Positions 1 to 11,794 of a stretch of DNA of 64,000 nt are shown piece after piece. The translations under genes and the position numbers were made by a program. Below the pieces are notes generated by a model. That model was not told the DNA's origin, searched no databases, and was given only the letters and a program-made list of their open reading frames with translations. The stretch is from assembly GCA_000469685.2 (NCBI GenBank), contig LS997564.1, forward strand, positions 14,346,091 through 14,410,090, read 5' to 3'. The DNA is from Haemonchus contortus (lineage: Eukaryota; Nematoda; Chromadorea; Rhabditida; Trichostrongylidae). Each line of letters begins with the position of its first letter. Within the stretch, counting starts at the first letter, position 1.

Positions 1-289
1 CTTTGCGCCACACGATACTTCCTGAATGGAGCTGTGTTGCGATTCGACGAGACGGTGACGAGAAGGTTGTTTCTTTTGAAGCTGCATGATAAAACAACTG
101 AACTTCAAGTGATCAGCATTTGGTATAGGCTACACCTTTGGCTTTCATCCAAAATCCTAGAGGGGCTCGAGCTATAGACATATGGTGAAACTTGCGACAG
201 CCATCAGTTTTCTTGAGAGAGATTTTATTTCCATCTTTTAAGCAGCGGCAATAACAGCAATTGCTAATTTCGTACATTTTTTTCGCACT

Positions 290-1170
290 CAGATGGTCCT
301 GCTAGCGCCGGGCTCTCCTCCATCACGTGAAGACTTGACCTGTCGCCCACGTCCGCAAAATTGGACACTGGTGCCGGAGAACAGGAGCTACAAATTTCCG
401 GCCTAGCACACACCCTAACCCACTTCGTGAAGGCCACGCGGAGTTCTGCTCAACCCTCAAGTGTCGGAGTAGTCTGCTTCATCTGCCCCTTTTTCCAACT
501 TAGCTGCGCCAAATTACTCAGAACGCATACTAATGCGAGCTCCGCCCACCAAGGTCCTCCTACACCTCCTCCCGCTGGTTGGACTTTCCACCAATTATCA
601 CTAGTATTATAATGTTGTCGCGTGTACTCCTCTCGAATTTGAAACCTCAATGTCCATATTGACAACTTTCGCGTACGCCCCGCTCCTTGTGGGCAGGGTC
701 TAGTCCTGAGAATATCTTCAGTGTTCCCATACCGCCGCCAGAACTCCTACCAAATTTAAACGCTCCAGGTCCAGACTAAGCATTCCGCTCACGCTCTGCT
801 CTGGACGGGGTGGAACTCTACCACCCATCGTCATGTTCCCATAACAGCATCTCCACCCCTACCAAATTCGAACCTCTAGGTTCCGGTTGGTGGAGTCTAG
901 CCACCCATCGTCAGTGTTCCCATACTGCTGCGAGTACTCCTACCAACTTTTACTTTCTAGGTCACGGCAACAGGAGTTACGACTTTCAGGACAAACATTC
1001 CGCGCCGCCCCCCGCCCCTCCCCCTGTAGGTGAAGTCCAGTCCTGCCTAAGTGCTTCCGTCTTGCCGCCTGTACTCCTAAAAATTTTGAATCATCTAGGT
1101 CCACTGGAACAGGAATTATGAGTTTCCGGTCTTACACATACACATACCCCCACATACACATTTAGCGTGT
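290..1170 (-). repeat. Degenerate satellite array, 145-bp family, reverse orientation
   Basis: On the minus strand this stretch repeats the phrases 'aactcctgttccngtggacct', 'tttggtaggagtac' and 'atgggaacac' several times. The same phrases define the 145-bp array at 62.3-63.0 kb. The copies here are more diverged and partly deleted. The array is bounded on its right (1130-1165) by a CA/TA-rich run, the reverse complement of the GT-rich run that heads the other array. Several short open frames here are by-products of the repeat and are not genes. Confidence 0.75.
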
Positions 1171-2490
1171 TTTGCATAGTAGGATACTTACTGGACGGCT
1201 TTTTGCAACGTTGACCGCTTTGCACGATCGCACTCACTTGTATACAGAGGTTTGTGAACCGCTGACGAGTTCTCGATCAGTTGTTATCCTCTACATATGT
1301 ACAATATACAGAGCGCTAACTTTTTGTATCTGCTCTTATGCCAGTGCCAGGCCGCAAAAACAAAAAAGACGTCAATGACTGGGAATCATATTTTCTCTGC
1401 TTTTTGTCGCAGAGTGGACTTTATTCCATAAAGCGTAGACGGGTCCGGAATCTTCTCCGCGAAAGCGGCGTCGCGCACGCCGCACCTGGCAAGATTGCGA
1501 TGGAAGATTGGAGCGCGCAACTCGTGAGCTAGGGAGCCCTTTAATTATTTGAATTGGCTAGCCGCTCCCTTCAATTCCAATATGATCTTGATCGTAGCCA
1601 ATATAGGAGGAGTAATTCTTTAGTCAAGACTAATAACATAAAAACAAGCGAAGAAAGCGAAAAAACGATCAAATATAATAAAGAAGGCAATCGGCAAAAA
1701 ATATTGCGTAATATCAATCATCGGGGAGGCGGGGTGAGAATGGTAATTGCAGTGACGTTTGCCGCAAGGAAGAATGCCGCAATCGGGGAGAAGTCCCGCT
1801 ACCCAGCATAGACAAGCAGTTGTGGACATGTGATGCGCGCGATAGCGTGCGTAGCCCAACTGGTCTAACAGTAAGCTGAATTGAATCATGAAAACTTCCT
1901 GGAGGGGAGTAATAATGGAGGAGGGGGGAGAGGTTGCGCTATTCACGCGTGAGCCCATTAGAGCTCTTCGCGCACGCAGCATCGCTTCAGTATTTTCTGT
2001 TGAGATGGACCGAATAAGATTTGCTGTAGTCCACGGCTTCATTATATGTTAGAGTAAATCTCTTCGCTGTGGCAATGAAGACCCTTCGAGATTAAGAGTT
2101 CACCCTTCGAGAGTAAGAATTCGAGATTAAGAAGGAACTTAATTCGCAAACGTTCAAATTAAGAATAACTTGAAATTTTCTGATCCCAGAAAACGCAACC
2201 CTTCTGTAAACGTGCATCGTCGGTCCTTTTTTTACTTATTCCACTTATAAGTTCTTATTTCTATCGTTGTGATGGTGAGCATGATGTTACGGCGCGTCTC
2301 GTCCAATGATCTCATTATATTGACGCAGGAATCGCACACACGCATAATGGGTAGCGAGTGGTTAGTGGTAGGAACTGACTGCACACCCGCTCTCCTCTCC
2401 TGGTGAACTTTTAAGCTAAGGGTCATCGAGTGTGCATTTCCTTCGGAAACCACTTTGATCAGCGTTACACATTTATAGAAATCTTTCCAG

Positions 2491-2763
2491 TTGTGCGAAC
2501 GGGCAGTGTTGAAGCAACAGTATACCGAAAATTGGAAAAGTCTTCAGAAATGTGTTGATGATATAACTCCTAACTTCTCTCAATTCATCCACGAAATTTT
2601 CGGCATCCGTAGAAATACGACATCCATTTCGGAAACTCATTCTGAAGGCGATGATGCGCTTCGAAAACAACTCGAATTTTCTGATAGAATGTTGGATCCA
2701 TCGATATCCAGTTTTGAGACCTGTCTTCAGCGATCTCTCCTTATTGATTCTCAAGGTCATTAG
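2491..2763 (+). CDS. Possible 3' terminal exon, unknown protein
   Basis: An open frame of 90 codons plus stop follows a good splice acceptor (aatctttccag) in phase 0. Composition looks coding: rich in E, S, D and L with no low-complexity runs, containing for example ENWKSLQKCVDDI and LRKQLEFSDRMLD. I do not recognise the family. No upstream exon could be joined with confidence, so it may be a real last exon, an exon remnant or chance. A dispersed repeat begins exactly after the stop codon. The opposite strand is also open here, which lowers certainty. Confidence 0.3.
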   Translation: MCERAVLKQQYTENWKSLQKCVDDITPNFSQFIHEIFGIRRNTTSISETHSEGDDALRKQLEFSDRMLDPSISSFETCLQRSLLIDSQGH

Positions 2764-2925
2764 ATATAGTATATCTCAGCCGTGCAACGTCATCCCCAAA
2801 ACAAGTTTCGGGGTTACTTTTACTCCCAGAAGATTCGCTAACTTTCGAAGAGTCGTCTGTTAACTCTCACAATTCGCACCTCAATACGGCCATTAGTTTC
2901 TAAATACAAAAAATGCTCAACGATT
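2764..2925 (+). repeat. Dispersed repeat, copy A (partner at 19287-19445)
   Basis: The stretch starting 'tatatctcagccgtgcaacg', then the 'agattcgct' and 'ttcgaagag' words and the later 'ggccgctagcttcta'-like end, recurs with moderate divergence at 19287-19445 in the same orientation. No coding capacity is visible. The family is unknown. Confidence 0.6.
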
Positions 2926-3252
2926 CGATGACGCTGTCTTTTTCGCACACGACATCAAGCTTGTTGGAGAGGGAAACGTGCGATATAACTGGAAAGCTAT
3001 CTATCAACTTCTGTTCTTTCCTAAGTGAGACACATTCAATATCTCGAGAACTGAAGTGAACTGGAGTCTTCAGCAAGTGCGACACTACCAGCTCCGGACA
3101 CAATACTCTGCTTGTATAATTTTATTTCGATTGCCCATTTTTAGCACACTTTCACCATGTTAGCCGGCAACCCGAACTACGCGACAATCTTTTGTAAAAA
3201 AATAATAAAATTTCTTGCTTCAACCTCTGCATAGTTTGTGATTAAAATATTG

Positions 3253-3352
3253 TTGTGCCGTGCGAGGATGTTAAGTGGAACAATTTGACAATCAATGGCC
3301 TAACGTTTCGACGTTATCGTCTGCTCCACCTTACAATGTCGCACGGCACTAG
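3253..3352. repeat. Short inverted repeat (hairpin-forming)
   Basis: The left arm 'gtgccgtgcgaggatgttaa' (from about 3255) and the right arm ending 'cgcacggcac' (about 3351) are imperfect reverse complements over about 28 bases, with a spacer containing 'aacgtttcgacgttatcgtc'. It may be the remnant of a small foldback element. Confidence 0.5.
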
Positions 3353-3859
3353 ATTATTGTAATCATAAGTTGGTAGCATTAATAACAAGAAAACTGTAAG
3401 TAGGAAAAAAACCACCTCAAGATCGTAGAATGCGACAGAACTGAAATAAAATATTGTGGGCCTGAGATGTTCTGTGAGATGCGAAAATTCGACCCCTCGT
3501 AACCTAGTCAGGAAATCGAACAGCTTCTCTAGATTTGTACACATTCAACTACGTAAGCAAGTATGAATGAACTGCATGGAGAAGATCAAACTGAACGGAT
3601 AATAGCTCTACCCATCAATTACAAAAATGGGCTGCAAAAATGTGTATTCAGTTGAATCAACTGAAGTTTCTTTTCATTTTGGTAAATGAAAATGACTTCT
3701 GGAGAAATAGCTAACCCATTAATTCTATCGGAACGCACTGTGCAGATCAACTACGATAGTACGACTTAAAATGAAATATATTCGCAGCCCCACACGGGAA
3801 TCCTTTGCCCGTAGTTTACGAAACACCTTACCCTCTCAGAACCGCTTTATCTGATTTAA

Positions 3860-4437
3860 CACGTTAGCGACCATGCGTCCCGATGCCGGGACGCAGAATA
3901 AAAGTGGTAATATCTCTGTAATTTATGTTTTTTGTGTCTTTTTTGTGGCAATGCTACTACAATAGACTGAAGAGTCTATCTTACCTATGGCCAGGGTGGA
4001 GCCAAAATCAGAAGGGAGATATCTTAGCGATGCAAACAACCCTTGGGGATGTCTAAATTCAACATTTCAGAATTTTTATTCGGTAATCAACAATAACAAT
4101 AGCAACAACAAAAATTAGAGACTGGAGCAACTAGCGTGCACGGTTTGGATGCATTCAAGGCAGTAAAAACCCTTGCATTGACCGCATGCAGTCTTGGTCT
4201 TCTTCACGTTGTTTGCTCCTACTCGACCATGTTCTGCTTGGGCTTTTTTGTAGCATTCCTTGCAGTACCGACGGCCATCGCTCTTCAATTCATCGTGTAT
4301 AACCAGCTTTCTCTTCTTTGAAGTTCGCCTTACATTCGTCGGCAGCAAGGAACTTTTCACCAACGAATATTCGAAGTCCGTGAAACGGCTTGGTCCCACG
4401 CGGCGCACAGTCAAAAAAGGCTACGGTCGCCAACGTG
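3860..4437 (-). mobile_element. piggyBac-family element, internally deleted, TTAA-flanked
   Basis: The element is bounded on both sides by TTAA (3856-3859 and 4438-4441), the hallmark piggyBac target. Its ends are inverted repeats: left cacgttagcgacc, right ggtcgccaacgtg. Just inside the left end is a subterminal palindrome (3873-3892, gcgtcccgatgccgggacgc). At 578 bp it is far shorter than a full piggyBac (about 2.5 kb or more) and retains only the C-terminal part of the transposase on the minus strand. The TTAA pair, the matching termini and the piggyBac-type cysteine domain inside agree with one another. Confidence 0.85.
4115..4414 (-). pseudogene. piggyBac transposase C-terminal remnant
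   Basis: An open frame of 99 residues carries a C-terminal cysteine-rich domain: YCKECYKKA, then TACGQCKGFYCLECI, then a C/H-rich tail. This is the spacing seen in the zinc-binding C-terminus that piggyBac transposases use to bind their ends. The catalytic DDD region is absent, so the copy cannot be autonomous. The start is arbitrary, since the real N-terminus has been deleted. Confidence 0.75.
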
Positions 4438-4649
4438 TTAACTTATTGTTAGGATTTCCTGTGCAGTGGTTTGAACCACTAGTTTGATTTTTTTCCAGTT
4501 TACTCTAAACCAACTCCAAATTGCATTCATTCAAAATTTAATCGCTCTGTCATCATGGAAATTGATAGGATGGTTTCAGAATAGGTCTGAACAGTACCTG
4601 TGAATATGGTTGCGAATTGAACGCGACATTACCAAAACGAAGGACTCAC

Positions 4650-4841
4650 TTTCCTTCCAAAGCGTTTTCCAGATAGCCAACAAATATTGTTACTTTGCCG
4701 AATTTTGCCATACAAGGGCCCATATTGTTCCGTCGAGTATAAGGTGTCCGTTTGACTGATTGTTGGCTTAATCTGGAAGGTCTTCGGAATCTTCAAATCA
4801 ATTAGCATCTTTGACTGTCCATCATAATTTCTCGCGTTCAT
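4650..4841 (-). CDS. Orphan internal or first exon, unknown protein
   Basis: A frame of about 64 codons ends at a consensus donor (AGGAAA|gtgagt at 4649-4644). The peptide contains KMLIDLKIPKTFQIKP, STEQYGPLYGKIRQ and a WLSGKRFGRK end, which looks like genuine coding sequence. I do not recognise the family. It may start at the ATG at 4841 (MNARNYDGQSK) or at an upstream acceptor; neither is decisive. The piggyBac derivative lies just downstream (3860-4437). No confident next exon was found, so this may be a gene fragment broken by rearrangement. Confidence 0.35.
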
Positions 4842-7159
4842 TGAATTGGAAATATGTATATGCGGTAAACGAGTACAAATAAAACAGGATGAATAATGCT
4901 TATAATTAAGAAAGAGACGAATGATATATACTAAATATATACAATAAAATATTTATTTAGAGATTAGTAAGTGTTAATGGTTTCAGTGAGGTAGTGTTTG
5001 AAGTTACCTACCGTACTTCTGGTGTTTTTACCAGTACTGAAGATAATGGTCGCGATTCCGGGTTGTTCCCGAGGCCAAGCGAGTTCATCAGCTCCTTTCG
5101 CGAGATGGGTAGTTTCATCTGTGAAGATCTATCTGTTGTTGATTTGTGGCTGGCATATAAAAATCAAAACCAAAACTTTCTTATCCTTTTTGTTGCCCTT
5201 TTGTCTTATGCATCATGTCTCCTTGATCTGGCCAAGAAACAATCTTGCAAATGCTCGTTGGGAATTCATTGGTAGTGACTGAATAGGAGCCTGCTTTTCG
5301 AGCTTGCAGCTTGGAGGATTGTTTCATCAGAGTTGACATCTAACTGTGATCTAATCACTACCTGTGGCTACAGTTACAGTAATGGCTGTAAGAACTCTCA
5401 AATTCATACAGATACCGCGATATCGCATCTTAAGTTGACAGTCTTGAGTCGTCCTGACGTGCACTACAACAGTTCTGCAAGGAGCAAAGAGTTGTCTACG
5501 ATAGTGGAGAGCCTTCAACGCCGCCTAATTGATGTTCGGCGAAAAATCCCCCGAAGTTTGGAAAATGTCAAAAAAATTGACTCAGTTATTTTGCCGTAAA
5601 ATTATGTCGTATTCTCAATGGGGCATGTAAGGAGGAGTGTTGAAAGCAGAAACTGTAGACGCAGACATCTACCACCTCCACATTAGAAAGGAACCATGTA
5701 GACCGAACAAAACCCATCAATCATTTTCACATTGCACTGAATGGAGTTTACGTGGCCCACTCTAGAGCGAACTCTGAACAGTTTATCCTTACAGAACAAT
5801 CAGCTCCTACGAGCAATAAAGCGTGCATCCCATGTTGTACATGTAACTATTATATAATACTTTTCGGATGGGACTCAAGCACGTGGCGCAATCGGAAACT
5901 GGGCATTTTCAATACTTTAGGGTATCTGCTTATAGAGCTGAGATCAGAGAAACTTTAGCTCCTGGAGTACTCCACTCTACACAGACTCAGAGAAAGCCAA
6001 AAAAGGCGCGAGATAGCGGTACTTGTGTTGATCTGCGAGTTCTTACGGCAAGTACTGTACAGTTAGCAATGTAGGCTTTTGACTGCACCCATAAGACCTA
6101 AGGATTAGTTCCTGCCAAGGTATAAGTATTTCATGCCAATGTTTCAGTGAAGCTTCCCATATAATAAGATCCAGCTTTTTAGACTGCTCGATGGAGAGCC
6201 ACTTGCACCAAAATTATCAGCAATGCGAATCAGTGGCAAAGCTAGAGGTCATATGGAAATAGTGTACGCAGTCCTTGCCGAAACTTTTTTTCCTAATGTA
6301 AGAAGTCTACGACACGGTCAAAGGAAGTGAAGTTATCGGCTTAAGGTTTCTCAGACTTTCGGTTCACAGGCACATGTCGGAAAGGGCGCTTTAGGAGGGT
6401 TCTTATCTTCGCCCACGCTTATGCAGAAGCCCAAGGCTTTCCCCATCTTCCCCGTGACACCACTTAGCCCACTCAACCCCCCCCCCCCCTCCCTACTTCC
6501 AAACTTCTTTCCCCTGAAATTATTGGAGTGAGAGATTCCGAAGTATACGGCCTGCGAGTTGGTGGGTTTGCCTCCATCAGGGGAATTTCCCCCACTTCGT
6601 TCTGTCCCCATTAGACTCCTCTATAGAAGTGATAACGCAGCACAGGTAACTCTTTTAAGCCTACCCTGAAAATCTCCTAAAAAGTTCCTGATGTGTTTTT
6701 GTTCCAAAGAAGAGGCTGGTTTCTCTACCAGATGGTGACTTCCGTTTCTACTGGAAATGAGAATCTTTTAGAGATTATTGTAGATGGGCACCCGTGGCCA
6801 GTCTACTCGGGATTATGGGCCGTGAACTTGATTGAAATAGAAGCTGAACCTAACCAGAAAGAAGTTTTGGTGAAATCCTGCTGGTGCGATATAAAGCGCG
6901 ATGAAGGCGAGAGTTGTGATGCAAACGATAAGTTTGGACCAGAACTTGATGGTCCTTGACACATCACGCTGCTTCAGTTTGATACGGCACGTATTAGCAC
7001 ATGCATGCATCATCTGGAATCGTGACAAAGAATTCCTCGAGTAAGAAGTCGTCACTCAATACGAAATGTCTTTCAAAAGCAGAGACTCTTAAGGGATAAA
7101 GTTTTTGACATTTATCAATCCCGTTTGTGAAATATTCACATTTCTCAGGCATTTAGTTC
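4842..7159. other. No gene recognised
   Basis: Short open frames only, with no acceptor/donor-linked coding chain that I could build on either strand. There is a C-run at about 6479-6489. Confidence 0.4.
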
Positions 7160-7310
7160 CCATTTAGGGTCATAGCGGCGTTCAGAGTGATATTCAGCCT
7201 ATATGCGACTTGCGGTGGCCAGCCGTTGAACAACTCAATTCATCCTCCCTGACGAATGCGTATATCAATTAAGCGACCCACATTGGATGAAAGGCCTGAT
7301 AGGTCTGGAC
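7160..7310 (-). repeat. Degraded tRNA-derived SINE fragment
   Basis: It matches the better preserved minus-strand SINE at 46212-46489 in order: 'gcctatatgcgacttgcggtggccag', then 'atcaattaagcgacc', then 'ggatgaaaggcctgatagg'. The tRNA-like head is missing. Confidence 0.55.
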
Positions 7311-8499
7311 GGGTATGACGGGTATTAGTTCAGGATTTATCCCCGGACCGTACGCGTGATAAGGCTCCCACGACGGAAACTCCCACGAGATGGAAGCCAT
7401 ATATCGAAAAGTTATGGTTCCAACTATTGGATATTTCCTGCAGGCTTAGAGATAGCATTCTAATGAAGTGATCCATCACCGCTAGTTTGGCAGAGGTGAA
7501 TTTTAGCTCTTAACTCATCGGATGACTTTACATGTCCTCCTGACTTACCTTACTTGAAATGGAAGCTATACTACTTTCTCGGCTAAGAAACGTTGCTAAG
7601 CTCCTTTATGGACTCGCAAAGTCGGCTACCACTCCTTCTCTGCGCTCAAGTGCTCAATGTTGGGAAAGAGCGGAGTCTCCTCCTAATTGACAGAACATGC
7701 GACCTCAAGCTGAGCTCCTTCCGGGCACAATGTCTTTACCCATTACAAAGGCGAGGGGGAGGCGATGGATTTCATCATTGAATTGGATAAGAGCGCGATC
7801 AGAGCTTGACAGAGAGCTTCTAGGCTGCGGGTAAGTTTCCGCCAATTAGCCCCCACGTGTTCCGCCTAAACTTTGAATATACAACGATTCAAACTATACA
7901 TTGCAAATCCGGCAGTTGGCTCTGAAGATGTAATAAGAATCAGTCCAACACCTTACCTTACAATTAGATGGGTCAGTACCTACGAGTGTGAGCTGAGTTT
8001 GTTGCCTCTGTGAACCACAACAACGAATCTTGCTTTCAATCCAGCGCCCAGCCTCATTAACCCCTTCTCTGACCATAACGTCGACATAGTTATATTCCCA
8101 ATTGACAAGAGAAGCAGATCAACAACAGGGTTCAGAAAGCAGGAAAGGAAAGAAGAAAGAAATGAAATCTGTATCTTCTTGCACTCACCGCAGGCCATCA
8201 GGCACGAAAACGAAATGACTGCTGTCTGTGGAGACTAGTGGAGGGTTGAACGATTCCTTCCCGTGAACCTGTCACAGCGCGAGAAGCCACGCATGAGCAA
8301 GTTCTTAACAGGACGTATCAGTGGCTCCACTTAGCCTCCTAATTTTTGTACTAAATTAGCTAAGTTCAGAGAAGTGTCGAGAAGTCGTATATGCCTCGCC
8401 TGGCGGCGGTCATACTTTCTGCTTCAGAAATTGATGATGGGCTAATTAGCACTAGGTGCCGCTTATGTTTCAGCTAGTTGACGTCGAAAAGTCTTTAAT
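7311..8499. other. No gene recognised
   Basis: Open frames here are short and overlapping, with no convincing coding composition or splice structure. Confidence 0.4.
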
Positions 8500-8908
8500 T
8501 AGTGGTCGACTTTTTTGCTTCCTAGATATCTTAACGTTTTCACACAGACAAATAAATAGAATTCCGCTGTAGTTTGTACGTTTCGAGACAACGACAGACA
8601 GCTTGTCGTGTTGCCTTGAAGACCCGCTCTTTATGAAAATTGTATTATTTCTTCTAAATATTTTCTTTCGATATTTTCTATTCAATTCGCCCTCTACATC
8701 CCACTTTTCAGAATTCGGGCTACATTTATACTGAAATGGTTGTTGAATGCAAGAAAAACACAGTCCCAATTTCGAAAACTGGAATTGTCAGTATCCATCC
8801 AAGGATATATCGGCATTAGTAAAAGTACAGCGGAACTTCACGAAATTACTTTATTCTAGTACTTTCCTAGTACCAATCATATCATTTCCCGAGTTTTACA
8901 GAGAGGTT
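8500..8908 (+). repeat. Dispersed repeat, about 410 bp, copy A
   Basis: It aligns by eye with 30430-30840 in the same orientation. Shared words in order are 'ggatatcttaaagttttcacacagacaaat'-like, 'gaattcgggctac', 'aatttcgaaaactg', 'ggcattagtaaaagtacag' and 'ttttcctagtaccaatc'. It is non-coding. A second repeat family begins immediately after it at 8909. Confidence 0.7.
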
Positions 8909-9330
8909 TAAAGGCACAGTTCACGAAAAAAAATGATTTTGAGTTCCCCACAGCATGAATTTGAGGCCCCCGTATACCATGCTGGCATTATTAGGTCGGA
9001 AAACAGCCTAGTTAGGGAGTTATAAAGACTCAAAGATTGGCCCGTGTGCATCCACGGACGAGTTTCAACGACACTATAGAGGCTCCACCGATCACAACGG
9101 AACCAATGTAGGAAGTACAAACGACTTGTCATGACACATAGCGACAGTGAACGACAGTTCTGTATAGTTTTGGCCTGATCTGGTCAGCTCTTTGCGCAAT
9201 AACAACGGCTGAAGTCTTGTCCGAGTACCTGTTCCATGTTATTTTCGTCATAACAATCTCGTCCGATCTCTATTTTCTCTACTTTTGGGAAGCCATATTT
9301 TATCTGGAAATCGGCGAATTCTCTCGCTTT
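8909..9330 (+). repeat. Dispersed repeat headed by 'aaaggcacagttca', copy A
   Basis: It shares an ordered set of words with 48411-48800: 'aaggcacagttca', 'cgtataccat', 'gttataaa..ctcaaagatt', 'gtgtgcatcc', 'catgtaggaagtacaaac'-like, 'catagcgaca' and 'tttgcgca'. Both copies are on the plus strand. The family is unidentified and non-coding. Confidence 0.7.
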
Positions 9331-9771
9331 CTTCACTACCGATGAACTATTCCCAATCTATACTTCCGCTTTTCGAATAAAAACGGGCACCTCAAAACTA
9401 TCCTGAACTGTGTCTTTAGAACGCGTGTGCAGACACAGTTAACCCGTAGGCGAATCAGAGCTGACTTCACCCTAACACATCATATCTTGAAGAGCGAAAT
9501 TAAATTAAGATCAAGGAAATATTCGGTATTCCGCCCAAGCCGTGGTAGAGCGAGTGGTATCAATCTGCACAATTTTGAAACATCTTTCCCCATTCTTGAT
9601 CATACTGTAGCAAGACCAGGCCTTCAAGTTTTGTATTGCCAGAATAATCCTTCACCATTCTTGAAGTTTATAGAGTAACTTACTCCCGTTTGCGTCCTCA
9701 CTTCCAGGCTTATGATAGAAGCCCCTTTCCCCTTCAATTCCTTCCCAAAATATCCAAGCATTGGCGAATGT

Positions 9772-9773
<2 letters not shown>

Positions 9774-9820
<47 letters not shown>

Positions 9821-9846
9821 ATATATATATATATATATCTATATAT
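9774..9846. repeat. AT dinucleotide microsatellite
   Basis: A nearly pure TA run of about 73 bases, interrupted twice by 'tc'. The IYIYIY-type open frames on both strands are artefacts of it. Confidence 0.97.
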
Positions 9847-9849
9847 GTG

Positions 9850-10709
9850 ACACATCGTGACAAAACCGTACTCGATCTGAGTATTGGTATTTCTTTTTTT
9901 TCAACTGGTGCTTCATTCGAATAGCCCTCCGTCTTCCGATCCTTCGTGTCCGAAAAGTAGCCAGCTAGTCGCACAAGGATCCTAAAGATTATATGATTAG
10001 CTTTTTTGAGAACCTCCTAATTCGTTAGGCTGGAGTTCAGGTTGATAAGTTAGCCAGGCTATAGGATGGCACGCTATTTATTTTGGGAAGCACCTTCAAT
10101 GAATGTAAGGAATGTCTTTGACTTCTACTTCATTCTACTGCGTGAGCACTATCATGTTTGGCTGCTGGTAGAGACGGGAGCTTACATCGGTAGGCGACTT
10201 TCTGTGATGGGGAACCTTTTAATTTTGAGTTTAATTTTGAATGGCCTTATACGTTCATGTTTGCATTTTCCCTCTTTTTCACTCAACCCCATTTTTATGA
10301 TGGAGACTTCTGCCCTCTAAGTTAGACCCACCTCTGAATGTGTAAAATTAAATGAGTAACTGAACACTGATAACCTTTTCAACTCCTTTTTTTTGTAGTC
10401 TGTTTGGAGGGGTTTTACGGTTGATAGTATATTGTGATCGCGGCGAGTCATATTCAATTGCCAAGGATGAAGTGTTTTTAAATGCTGACATGCAAAATTA
10501 GGAGTTCATAAAGAAATTACCGTCACAATTCATCTTTTGTTCTGGATTGCCTCCGAGATGGCAATGGGCTGATAATTTTTGCTATGTAGCCCTTGACATT
10601 CTGATAGAGGCTGCCACGCGTAGAGCAAAGTTTTTAATGGGCTCAGGATCATCACAATTGAGTGAGAGCAAAGGCAAGCCTGTGCTGTAAACTGATACAC
10701 AACAAACTA
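9850..10709. other. No gene recognised
   Basis: Short open frames only; the frame at 10066-10320 has no supporting splice sites or family resemblance. Confidence 0.4.
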
Positions 10710-11591
10710 TTAGGTTGGAAGGAAAGTCCTGCAACACAATGAAGGTCTTCTTCAAATCATTTTTGATATTTTCCAAGCCAATCAATTTTCGGAAATATAT
10801 TTACCAAAGAGGTCAACAACCTTCTATTGTCCTATGAGTGAATCACTGATGCCTTTTATCCAGGAATGAGGAAGCTGTGACTCAAAGAAGTAATTGACTA
10901 CCGTTTTCAGATCACATTAAGTTACAAATTTTTTTAGCACAACGAGATGCTCAAGAAGATAAAAGATAAAAGGTAGATAAAAGGGGCAACACTTGGTGAG
11001 TACGACTGATGAAGAACCTGGAACCAATTGGAATCGTAGAACTTTTGACGCGTGTTTAAAGCGAAATTGCGACGTGCGTTGACCCTCTGTAGGGACCTGA
11101 TTTACGGTTTTGATCGTCGTTCTCTAACCCCGTTGGCCAAATTTCGGGGTTCATAAGGGTAACCGATAGCTGTGTCCATCTAGTCTGCGTTAGCAACTCA
11201 TAGTGGATGGATCCCTTCAACCTCCATCAAACTAAGGGACGAAGCTTTCGTTACTTCAAAAGCTAGTATCTCCTCCAGTGAAGCGATCCTACCGATTGTT
11301 GACCGTTGATCGGTGAGCAGTGCCAGCATTGATTGGGTTGCTGATAATTTGAGCTGCTGCACCCCTATTTTTCCCTTGGTGTGTTCAGAAGAAGGTGATG
11401 TTACGAATCGGGTGTTGTCCATTCATTGACCGTAATGCTGCTAAAGCCCACACGCGTGCCCTTATTCACTCATGTGTTGATTACCTGAGGAATGTCCTAC
11501 AAGTTTATCACTCTTGCTACCGTTTTCACATTGTTGATACAAATTGTTGACGCTCCAAATTTTTTGTCGCAGGACTTTCCTTCCAACCCAA
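10710..11591. mobile_element. Mariner-like non-autonomous or decayed element, TA-flanked
   Basis: The left end 'ttaggttggaaggaaagtcc' (10710 on) and the right end, reverse complement 'ttgggttggaaggaaagtcc' (to 11591), are about 27-base terminal inverted repeats. TA lies on both sides (10708-10709 and 11592-11593). The size (882 bp) and TTAGGTTGG-type termini fit the mariner family, but I could not recognise transposase motifs inside. A frame at 11492-11749 that mimics a signal peptide straddles its right end and is not a gene. Confidence 0.7.
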
Positions 11592-11794
11592 TATTTTCTG
11601 TTCTTGCCACTCGGGACATGCAAATAACCTCTCTTCTTCATCCATTTCCTAGACACATCCTGAGGAGGAAAAAACGCGTTGGATTGGGACACTTCGTTAT
11701 CCAGGATACCGAAAAATTTAACAAGTATTCGATTTCGATTCGAGCGTGAGTATTTCTAACAAGGGAAGATATGACTCATCTTCTTATGGCAGAG

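Noticed and set aside
361..1121. Chain of small plus-strand genes
   Set aside because: Frames coincide with diverged satellite units and have no splice or start context.
9652..9924. IYIYIY-containing open frames on both strands
   Set aside because: Products of the AT microsatellite.
11492..11749. Secreted protein with signal peptide
   Set aside because: The frame crosses the right end of the mariner-like element (11591) and continues into retroelement pol text.
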